A DNA stretch of 64,000 bases from Candidatus Nitrotoga sp. LAW (lineage in GTDB: Bacteria; Pseudomonadota; Gammaproteobacteria; Burkholderiales; Gallionellaceae). This document shows, piece after piece, positions 57,339 to 64,000 of the stretch. The stretch's first letter is position 1. Every line of letters starts with the position of its first letter. Below the pieces are notes generated by a model. The model was not told where the DNA came from and searched no databases. It saw only the letters and a list, made by a program, of their open reading frames with translations. The DNA is taken from NCBI GenBank assembly GCA_003402315.1, contig QFXI01000018.1, positions 1 to 64,000 of the forward strand, written 5' to 3'. Position numbers and translations under genes: made by a program.

Positions 57339-58211
57339 TTACGATTTTATAGCCCGTAAAACGGTAGCCCCTATGTCGGCTGGATTACGTACAACGAACA
57401 TACCCAGCGCTTCCATCATGTCGATTTTAGCGGTTGCGGTATCAGACTCGCTGCTGATAATCGCGCCCGCGTGGCCCATGCGGCGTCCAGGAGGAGCCGA
57501 TAAACCAGCGACATAGCCAATTAACGGTTTGCGCATGTTTTTCTTTGCCCAGCGGGCCGCCTCTACTTCCTGTGGACCGCCGATTTCACCAATCATCAGT
57601 ACAGCATCGGTATCTGGATCATCTTCAAATGCTTTTAAGACAGTCGCGAAGTCAGTCCCATTAACGGGGTCGCCGCCAATACCGATAGATGATGATTGGC
57701 CAAGGCCGAGATCACTCATTTGGGCGACAGCCTCATAGTTTAGTGTGCCGGAGCGTGAAACAATTCCAATTCTTCCCGGGCTGTAGATATGGGAAGGCAT
57801 GATGCCAACCTTGCCCACGCCTGGTGTAATAATGCCGGGTGTATTCGGGCCGATGATAATTGAGTTGGTGCCCAGCCGGTAGCGCTCCACACGCACCATA
57901 TCCTGGACAGGTATGCCGTCCGCGATGACAACAATCGTTTTGATCCCCGCATCAATCGCTTCCATGATTGCATCGGCGGCGAAGGGAGGAGGGGCGAAAA
58001 TACCGGAAACGTCTGCGCCTGTTGCTTGTACAGCTTCTTCAACGGTATCAAATACAGGTAAGCCCAAGTGTTGCGTTCCGCCCTTGCCTGGCGTCACGCC
58101 ACCGACTACCTTGGTGCCAATTTTCATCGCTTCTTCAGCGTGGAAGGTGGCGTGTTGCCCAGTAAAGCCCTGAAAGATTACGCGCGAATCTTTATTTAAT
58201 AACACACTCAT
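57339..58211 (-). CDS. mtkB: Malate-CoA ligase, alpha subunit (MtkB; SucD-like)
   Basis: 290 residues. CoA-binding Rossmann motif [24 protein letters not shown], and the active-site phosphohistidine in [12 protein letters not shown]. SucD and malate thiokinase alpha subunits are close relatives; the directly linked malyl-CoA lyase gene favours malate-CoA ligase over succinyl-CoA synthetase. It overlaps mtkA by 4 bases. Confidence 0.82.
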   Translation of the reverse strand: MSVLLNKDSRVIFQGFTGQHATFHAEEAMKIGTKVVGGVTPGKGGTQHLGLPVFDTVEEAVQATGADVSGIFAPPPFAADAIMEAIDAGIKTIVVIADGIPVQDMVRVERYRLGTNSIIIGPNTPGIITPGVGKVGIMPSHIYSPGRIGIVSRSGTLNYEAVAQMSDLGLGQSSSIGIGGDPVNGTDFATVLKAFEDDPDTDAVLMIGEIGGPQEVEAARWAKKNMRKPLIGYVAGLSAPPGRRMGHAGAIISSESDTATAKIDMMEALGMFVVRNPADIGATVLRAIKS

Positions 58212-59410
58212 GAGTGTTCCTTTTTTAGCGGTACCACTTTTTGTACAATATTGTTAACCTCAGTTACCGCTTTCGCGGCAGCATCATTCAAATTACTGGC
58301 AATAATAAATGGGAATTTGGAGGTACTGAGGATAGTGCGTCCTTCTTCAACATTCGTACCGGCCAGCCGTACGATGATGGGCATTTGTATATTCTGGTCA
58401 CGCATGGCTTGAATAATTCCGGTAGCGATCCAGTCACAACGGTTGATCCCGGCAAAAATATTGATAAGGATAATTTTAACGGCAGGATCTTGCAGCACAA
58501 TGCGGAAAGCATTAGCGACTTTTTCTGGTGTAGCTCCGCCTCCTACATCCAGGAAATTAGCCGGTCTTCCACCATGCAGAGTAATGGCATCCATGGTTGC
58601 CATTGCCAAGCCTGCACCATTGACGATGCAACCCACATCACCGTCCAGTGCAATGTAATTCAAGCCATGTCCAGTCGCCTCAACCTCTTTTGAATCCTCT
58701 TCATCAAAATCGCGGAGTTCGGAAATTGTCGGTCTGCGGTACAGTGCATTGTCATCAAAAGTCATTTTTGCATCTAGTGCCAACAGCTGGCCATTGTCCA
58801 CAATAGCCAGCGGATTGATTTCCGCCATAATGGCATCATTGTCCCGCATACAGCGATAAAGACCCTTCATGACCTTTACTGCTTGCGGCAATAGCGCTCC
58901 TTTTAGACCGACCTTATAGGCAACCTTGCGGCATTGAAAATCGAGTAGGCCCACGGCTGGATCAATGATTTCCCTGATGATTCGTTCCGGTGTTTGCTTC
59001 GCAACCACCTCTATTTCCACTCCACCTTCAGCGGAAGCAACCAAAGTGATTCGCCGCGTAGCGCGATCAATAATCAGTCCAACGTAATACTCGCGCACAA
59101 TGTTGCTTGCTTGTTCAACCAGTACACGACGGACAAGCCTGCCTTCAGCTCCAGTTTGATGCGTTACCAGATTGGTGCCAATTATTTCATCGGCAATAAC
59201 CCGTACTTCATCAATGCTGTTGCCTACCCGGACACCCCCCGCTTTGCCACGGCCCCCGGAATGTATCTGCGCCTTGACAACCCAACGCGACCCGCCTATT
59301 TCTTCCGCAACAGTGGCCGCTTGGGCGTCAGTGTGAACGACACGCCCCGGTGGTACGGGAACGCCATAGTGTTTGAGCAAATCTTTAGTTTGATATTCAT
59401 GAATATTCAT
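58208..59410 (-). CDS. mtkA: Malate-CoA ligase, beta subunit (MtkA; SucC-like)
   Basis: 400 residues. ATP-grasp domain beginning MNIHEYQTKDLLKHYGVPVP, VKAQIHSGGRGKAGGVR, then GCIVNGAGLAMATMDAI and a C-terminal CoA-ligase domain (NIFAGINRCDWIATGII, RLAGTNVEEGR). Several stretches resemble MtkA of serine-cycle methylotrophs more than SucC, by memory. The ligase makes malyl-CoA from malate, CoA and ATP. It starts 11 bases after the lyase gene. Confidence 0.82.
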   Translation of the reverse strand: MNIHEYQTKDLLKHYGVPVPPGRVVHTDAQAATVAEEIGGSRWVVKAQIHSGGRGKAGGVRVGNSIDEVRVIADEIIGTNLVTHQTGAEGRLVRRVLVEQASNIVREYYVGLIIDRATRRITLVASAEGGVEIEVVAKQTPERIIREIIDPAVGLLDFQCRKVAYKVGLKGALLPQAVKVMKGLYRCMRDNDAIMAEINPLAIVDNGQLLALDAKMTFDDNALYRRPTISELRDFDEEDSKEVEATGHGLNYIALDGDVGCIVNGAGLAMATMDAITLHGGRPANFLDVGGGATPEKVANAFRIVLQDPAVKIILINIFAGINRCDWIATGIIQAMRDQNIQMPIIVRLAGTNVEEGRTILSTSKFPFIIASNLNDAAAKAVTEVNNIVQKVVPLKKEHS

Positions 59411-59420
59411 AGCGTATTAC

Positions 59421-60395
59421 TCACTTAAGTCCAGGCTTGGCCGCCTGTATCTGATCTGCCTTGGCAACCAAAACCTGCGCCTGCCTGATGGATGCCGCAT
59501 CGATAAGGCGGCCATTCAGCGAAACCGCCCCTTTGCCTTCGCGCGCGGCTTGTTCCATGTTTTCCAGAATACTTCTGGCACGGCTAACTTCTGCCTCGTT
59601 GGGTGTGAAGACTTCGTTGGCTAATGCAATTTGTGACGGATGGATGGCCCATTTCCCTTCAACTCCCAGTGCGGCCACCCCTTTCGCAACCGCCAAAAAT
59701 CCTTCTGGATCATTAAAGTCACCAAATGGACCGTCAATCGGCCTCAATCCATAAGCGCGACAAGCAACTACTAATCTTGATATCGCGTAATGCCATTGAT
59801 CGCCCCAATGACGCATCCGCTTCCCGGCTTCATCGGGATCGGTAAGTATGGCGTAATTAGGGTTGGCGCCACCCATATTGGTCGTGCGTGCCTGTGTCGA
59901 AGCTGCGTAATCGGCCACACCAAATACCATCGCCTCCATACGGCTTGGGCATGCTTGAGCGATTTGTTCAATATTCGCCATGCCTAGAGCTGTCTCAATA
60001 AGCACATGGATATTCACCGGTTTAAATTTCTTCGCCGCCTCGATTTGTTCCATCAGCGTTGCGACAAAATAGACATCGTCCGGCCTATTAACTTTGGGGA
60101 TCAGAATGGTATCGAGCTTATCTCCGGCGGCTTCCATTACATCTACGATATCGCGGTAGCACCAATGCGTATCGAGACCGTTGATTCGCACCGAAACAGA
60201 ACAGGCAGACCAATCCATATCATTTAATGCCGCTATGACATTTTTGCGTGCCTGTTCTTTATCATCAGGCGCAACCGCGTCTTCCAAATCCAGAAAGACC
60301 ACATCAGCACCAGCTGTTGGCGCTTTTTCAAGCATACGTAGATTACTGCCCGGAACGGCCAATTCGCTACGATGAAGTCGAGTTTTAACTGCCAC
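59421..60395 (-). CDS. mcl: L-malyl-CoA lyase (CitE/HpcH-type)
   Basis: 324 residues. TIM-barrel CitE-like lyase: RLHRSELAVPGSNLRMLEKA, DVVFLDLEDAVAPDDKEQARKN with metal acids, VLIETALGMANIEQI, FGVADYAAST, and PIDGPFGDFNDPEGF, WAIHPSQIALANEVFTP. All match malyl-CoA lyase of serine-cycle organisms. It splits malyl-CoA into glyoxylate and acetyl-CoA, or runs in reverse. First gene of the operon, followed by mtkA and mtkB. Confidence 0.88.
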   Translation of the reverse strand: MAVKTRLHRSELAVPGSNLRMLEKAPTAGADVVFLDLEDAVAPDDKEQARKNVIAALNDMDWSACSVSVRINGLDTHWCYRDIVDVMEAAGDKLDTILIPKVNRPDDVYFVATLMEQIEAAKKFKPVNIHVLIETALGMANIEQIAQACPSRMEAMVFGVADYAASTQARTTNMGGANPNYAILTDPDEAGKRMRHWGDQWHYAISRLVVACRAYGLRPIDGPFGDFNDPEGFLAVAKGVAALGVEGKWAIHPSQIALANEVFTPNEAEVSRARSILENMEQAAREGKGAVSLNGRLIDAASIRQAQVLVAKADQIQAAKPGLK

Positions 60396-60489
60396 TATAT
60401 TTTCCCCTTGATTTGTATATTTATTTATTGAGGTGATGCAACACCATGTAATCGGTATGGTTTTTTTGGATGCAAACTATATCACGATG

Positions 60490-60648
60490 TTAGCCCATCT
60501 TCATATTCTGACTCTGTTCAGCAAAAAGGTCGAGTTCATGATCAAGCGAATGGCATAACGCGGATTCAAAACTACCGGGAATAATTTGCTGTTCAAAGTC
60601 GACAGGCAAAAATTTTAAGGCTTTGCGTATAGGTTTGAATCGCGCCAT
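60490..60648 (-). pseudogene. N-terminal fragment of an IS1182-type transposase
   Basis: 52 codons, MARFKPIRKALKILPVDFEQ then IIPGSFESALCHSLDHELDL, which matches the start of IS1182-family transposases; it then departs from the family and stops at 60490. The catalytic domain and element ends are missing. It marks an old, mostly deleted insertion between the malyl-CoA lyase operon and the solitary attC. Confidence 0.7.
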
Positions 60649-60732
60649 ATCGCATCCACTTTAGTTTGATTTCGTAATGGGATGGTGACAGGTCAAGAAG
60701 TGAATTTTTAAGCGAATTCAGGTTTTCTACCG

Positions 60733-60793
60733 TCCCAACGTAAAGTTGGGGAACGCGCCGCTTTTGGCGCGTCCCTCTCAAACGCAATGCCAT
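60733..60793 (-). other. attC: Solitary attC-like site beside a cytochrome c gene
   Basis: The segment aligns over its length with the attC at 2303-2364: shared CCCAACGTAAAGT, a central GC stem around CTTTT, CCTCTC and AAACGCAATG. The R' end (GTTGGGA on the minus strand) is good, while the R'' end is degenerate (ACATGGC). It starts about 10 bases beyond the cytochrome gene's stop on the same strand, as an attC does in a cassette. Confidence 0.75.
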
Positions 60794-60802
60794 GTGCACC
60801 TA

Positions 60803-61387
60803 TCACATTGCTGGCGGTATAGGTTTAGGCACTTCATTTACAATAGGTTTTATCGAGCGAAGATACGAAAAGATGGCCTTGAGATCCTTGTCGCTAAGGG
60901 TAGCAAGTGAGGACCATGGCATAGGCGGTAAAATATTACGGCCATCCCCCAAATGTTTCCCAGTTCGCATTGTTTTGATAAACAACGCTTCGGTCCAATT
61001 GCCCAGACCTGTTTTCATATCTGGTGTCAGATTCTGAGCAAAGCTGACTCCCCATGGGCCAAACCAAGCTGTCAGATCATTGTTTGTAAGCGCGCCCCAT
61101 TTATCAGGGCCGATTATCCCTTGGGGAATTTCAGGAAGTTTTGCACCCGACGGATGTCCTGACAACAGTTTGTTCAAGTCCGGCTGCGGACCTTGATGGG
61201 TAAAGACCTTTGGCGTATGACAGTCATTGCATCCACCATAGCCAACCAGATATTCTCCACGTTTAATTGCTGCCTGACGTTTTGTATCGCTTACTTTTTG
61301 TTCTGCCGCAAGGGAAGCGCTTTGCCAGAACACAGCGCCCAGAAATCCAAACAGTGTATATGCTAAAAACGTAACTTTAATTTTCAT
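60803..61387 (-). CDS. Exported c-type cytochrome, one haem
   Basis: 194 residues. A signal peptide (LAYTLFGFLGAVFWQSASLAA) precedes one haem site CNDCH at about residues 53-57 (GYGGCNDCHTPKVF); Met residues in PPMPWSSLATLSDKDLKAIFSYLRSI may be the sixth ligand. A periplasmic electron carrier or the cytochrome subunit of a dehydrogenase is likely; its partner is not in the window. It has a GAGGAG ribosome site. The attC-like site immediately after the stop suggests it was, or was captured near, a gene cassette. Confidence 0.85.
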   Translation of the reverse strand: MKIKVTFLAYTLFGFLGAVFWQSASLAAEQKVSDTKRQAAIKRGEYLVGYGGCNDCHTPKVFTHQGPQPDLNKLLSGHPSGAKLPEIPQGIIGPDKWGALTNNDLTAWFGPWGVSFAQNLTPDMKTGLGNWTEALFIKTMRTGKHLGDGRNILPPMPWSSLATLSDKDLKAIFSYLRSIKPIVNEVPKPIPPAM

Positions 61388-61553
61388 ACAATACTCCTCT
61401 CAAATTTTGTTAGGTGGCAATGAATTCTGAAATCAAAAAGCCTGCAAGGAAACCCTTTGAGCCAAAGGTTAAATGAACCCAAATAATCCATTAGCCGAAT
61501 TAAGGTATTCTTAAAGTGAGCTAAAAGCTGACATTTTCTAATGAAATCTATTA

Positions 61554-62356
61554 AAACGTGTTTACGATCTCCTGAGCGGCAGCCCCAGAAATGCGAAGCG
61601 GATGAACTGTGGGCTGGTGTTGAGCTTGCGCTCGCAGTTCTTCCACAGCCTTCTATTCATCACCGCGAACTTGTGCAGTTCACTGCGCTTGGCAATCTGC
61701 ACCGTAACAGCCTGGCCCAGTATCCCCTGCACGCCTTGCGCGAAGGGCTGACCCATATAACCGCTGTCGGCCAACACGCTTTGAATCTTGCTTAGATTCG
61801 CCTTGCAATGGCGCATCGCCTGTAGTGCACCTTTGCGATCCGCTACTTCGGCAGTGGTGACGGCAACGGCATGGGGCAACCCCTGCGTGTCCACTGCAAT
61901 GTGGCGCTTGATACCTGAGACTTTCTTGCCCGCGTCATAGCCCTTGCTCCCGGCTGTGTCTGTGTTCTTCACGCTCTGAGCGTCCACCATCAATCGTGTG
62001 GGCATGGCGCTGCGCACCTGTTTCTCGCGGGCCGCGCTAACCTGATTTTTTTAAAGCCCGCTCTAGCACGCTGATATCGTGCTCGTCGGGCTTGCTCCAC
62101 TTGGCAAAGTAGGCATACACCGTTTGCCATTTCGGAAACTCACTGGGCAGAAATTTTCACTGGCAGCCCGTGCGCAGTACATACAACACCGCACAGAATA
62201 CCTCGTATAAGTCTACCGTCGCGGACTTGGTACGTCGACGCACTCTAACCAGCAGTGGCTCTATCTCTGCAAATTTTCCCGGCTGATGTCGCTGGCGTAT
62301 TTCTTCTCTCTCATACTTATATTTTCAAGGATGTTCCTCAGATCGTAAACACGTTT
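61554..62356 (-). mobile_element. IS5-family insertion sequence (IS427-like), inactive
   Basis: 803 bp. Terminal inverted repeats start AAACGTGTTTACGATCT at both ends (61554-61570 and 62340-62356). A TTA target duplication flanks it (61551-61553 and 62357-62359), which fits this IS group. The transposase frame is broken. Confidence 0.85.
61562..62314 (-). pseudogene. IS5-family transposase, broken
   Basis: The start MREKKYASDISRE lies at 62314. A one-base loss shortly after (about 62270), a TGA in place of a Trp codon at 62159-62157 (context TGCCAGTGAAAATTTC) and a frame change at the A7 run near 62045-62052 break it. The C-terminal frame from 62017 to 61562 keeps the DDE domain: RLMVDAQSVKNTDTAGSKGYD and VSGIKRHIAVDTQGLPHA. 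Frame change at an A7 run may be programmed in this IS group, but the other two lesions are not, so no transposase is made. Confidence 0.8.
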
Positions 62357-62511
62357 TTAAAAATCAAGACCAAAGTTGAACGCGTCACCACGCAGGGTAT
62401 GCAATACAATCACGCCTCTGCTCTTGCAGTGAAAGCGAGACAAAACCATTTTGTGACGTTAGCCCGGTGCCCGTCAAATTCACGTCCACTTGAATTTTAG
62501 AGGTTAACGAA

Positions 62512-64000
62512 GTGAGCAACACACATATCAGCAAACTGAATCCACCGGTGCATAGTGGATCTGATCACACGCTGGGCGATGCCGGGGCTGAAATCACGCT
62601 CGTGGAATATGGCAGCTACAACTGTCCGTACTGTCAGGCGGCACATGATGTTGTTGCTAATTTGCGGGATCGCTTTGACGGACGGATGCGCTATGTGTTC
62701 CGCCATCGACCTATTCTCGGCAATAACAAGGCACGCCAAGCCGCCGAACTGGCCGAATACGCTCACGAAACCACGGATCGATATTGGGAAACCCACGATG
62801 CATTGATGAAACTCGGACCTTCACTCGAGCACATTGATTTTGAAACTTTAGCTGTCCAACTTGGCCTGCCCCCGCGTGACGCATCCACGCAAAAGGCTTG
62901 GAGCCGAGCGCAAGCAAAAATCGAAGCCGATATCGCCAGCAGCAAACGCAGCGGCGCGCCCGTATCACCGACTTTTTTCATCAATAGCCGACGCTACGAA
63001 GGACCATGGGACGAAAATACACTTGCCGAAGCCATTCTCGGATCGCTCGGTCACCGGGTGCAGACTTTAGCTCTGGATTTTGCCCGATGGGCTCCGTCGA
63101 CTGGTTTGCTGCTCCTGGCGATGACGATCCTGGCCGTTGTTACGGTAAATTCGCCGCTCGGTCCGATGTTCGAAGCATTGTGGAACATGCCAACCGGTCT
63201 GACGGCGGGAGACGTGGCGTTCCGGCTGCCGCTACGCGAATGGATCAACGATTGTTTACTGACGATTTTCTTCTTGGTTGTTGGGTTGGAAATCAAGCGC
63301 GAATTAACGGTTGGCCGTCTTGCCGCGCGGCGCGCGGCGGCGCTGCCGTTAGCTGCGGCTCTTGGGGGCATGACTATTCCTGCAATCATTTATCTGCTAT
63401 TGGTACCGGCTGGATCCCTGGCCAGTGGATGGGCAATCCCGACTACCACGGATACCGCCTTTGCTGTGGCCCTGATTGCCTTACTGGGAAAACGCGTGCC
63501 CGTCGAACTGCGTGTATTCCTGACGGCCGCAGTCGTGATTGATGATCTTGTTGCCATTGTGCTTGTTACGGTGTTCTATTCCGGGCATATCGACCCATTC
63601 AATGTAGCCGCTGCAGTTATTGTTACCGGGCTGTTGGTTCTGCTCAACCGTGGTGGCGTCTACCGCGCCCTTCCCTACGCACTACTGGGAATCCTCTTAT
63701 GGATATTCCTGCATGCCGCCGGGCTGCACGCCACACTCGCAGGAGTGATCGTTGCGGTTCTTACACCAACCCGCCCTCCCGCGAATCTGACGGCATTAAT
63801 GGCACAGGCCGAATCGGTACTCCACGCCGAATTGCGCAGTTCGGAAGAGAGAGTCCTACGACACGGCCCGTCGGAGTCATCGATGCGCGCCCTCGATGCC
63901 ATTCACGATCGGATTGAATCCCCGGCCGACAAGCTACTGCGGACGGTGGAACCGTGGTCCAGCTACTTAGTGCTACCTTTATTTGCACTCGCCAATGCGG
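62512..64000 (+). CDS. nhaA: NhaA-type Na+/H+ antiporter with an N-terminal DsbA-like domain (3' end beyond window)
   Basis: 496 codons visible, open at the right edge. Residues 20-185 form a DsbA-like thioredoxin domain with active site Cys38-Pro-Tyr-Cys41 ([15 protein letters not shown]) and cis-Pro region [11 protein letters not shown], but no signal peptide. From about residue 193 an NhaA antiporter follows, with [21 protein letters not shown], the [17 protein letters not shown] segment (Asp about 313) and the paired Asp344-Asp345 in [12 protein letters not shown]. The start is GTG at 62512 after GAGG. Such fusions exist in other bacteria, but the role of the thiol domain is not established; without a leader it should face the cytoplasm. 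Confidence 0.88.
   Translation, partial: MSNTHISKLNPPVHSGSDHTLGDAGAEITLVEYGSYNCPYCQAAHDVVANLRDRFDGRMRYVFRHRPILGNNKARQAAELAEYAHETTDRYWETHDALMKLGPSLEHIDFETLAVQLGLPPRDASTQKAWSRAQAKIEADIASSKRSGAPVSPTFFINSRRYEGPWDENTLAEAILGSLGHRVQTLALDFARWAPSTGLLLLAMTILAVVTVNSPLGPMFEALWNMPTGLTAGDVAFRLPLREWINDCLLTIFFLVVGLEIKRELTVGRLAARRAAALPLAAALGGMTIPAIIYLLLVPAGSLASGWAIPTTTDTAFAVALIALLGKRVPVELRVFLTAAVVIDDLVAIVLVTVFYSGHIDPFNVAAAVIVTGLLVLLNRGGVYRALPYALLGILLWIFLHAAGLHATLAGVIVAVLTPTRPPANLTALMAQAESVLHAELRSSEERVLRHGPSESSMRALDAIHDRIESPADKLLRTVEPWSSYLVLPLFALANA

Noticed and set aside
57339-59410. Calling these genes sucD and sucC
   Set aside because: The adjacent malyl-CoA lyase and sequence resemblance to serine-cycle ligases favour malate-CoA ligase, though succinyl-CoA synthetase activity is not excluded.

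Overview
The window looks like a chromosomal segment of a betaproteobacterium. The evidence is the type IV pilus operon pilMNOPQ followed by aroK-aroB-dgt, the ilvB-ilvH-ilvC-psd-pssA operon, the sigma/DUF3619/DUF3106 trio, acpP-fabF-pabC-mltG, and a periplasmic ATP-dependent DNA ligase. The mix of cytochrome c maturation, metal efflux, a hemerythrin and autotroph-like central metabolism suggests a Nitrosomonadales or Gallionellaceae-like organism. That placement is inference from gene order, not from a marker-gene comparison.

Layout. 1-118 is the end of an IS3-type insertion sequence. 119-3900 is a decayed chromosomal integron that faces left. An integrase (intI) remnant on the plus strand and an attI-like region are followed by six gene cassettes on the minus strand: a DUF1801 protein, an HNH-type protein, a small membrane protein, a membrane protein gene broken by an in-frame stop, a PD-(D/E)XK nuclease-like protein, and the HicA/HicB toxin-antitoxin pair. 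attC sites separate the cassettes. 3921-6165 holds a DUF1566 protein, an isoaspartate methyltransferase homologue and a membrane-anchored unknown. 6309-11810 is a CzcCBA-type heavy-metal RND efflux operon. 12035-16229 is glgA and glgP (glycogen). 16899-20226 is acpP-fabF-pabC-mltG. 20385-23334 is ccmABCDE, including a 56-residue ccmD. 23609-28415 is the minus-strand branched-chain amino acid and phosphatidylethanolamine operon. 28703-30074 is an ECF sigma factor with DUF3619 and DUF3106 partners. 30483-34570 is argS, a SPOR protein, dsbA and an SDR. 34581-35554 is a frameshifted ligE. 36363-41335 is pilMNOPQ with a terminator. 41429-50331 is aroK, aroB, dgt, mfd, serB, an HPP protein and a hemerythrin.

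At 50689-52032 there is a second copy of the attI/intI start, next to a secreted protein gene and a YoeB toxin with a shortened antitoxin. 52047-57083 is a minus-strand run of ygjP, plsC, gmhB, glyS and glyQ. 57339-60395 encodes malate-CoA ligase (two subunits) and malyl-CoA lyase, a serine-cycle-type glyoxylate/acetyl-CoA module. 60490-62356 is a mosaic of a transposase fragment, a solitary attC-like site, a cytochrome c gene and an IS5-type element with a broken transposase. The window ends inside a gene for an NhaA antiporter fused to an N-terminal DsbA-like thioredoxin domain.

The most unusual content is the integron. Its cassettes can be delimited base by base, because the 5' end of each cassette matches the R'' box of its own attC, perfectly in two cases and with one or two changes in the others. 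Its attI/intI start exists twice, about 48 kb apart in the same orientation, and a related attC sits alone beside the cytochrome gene.
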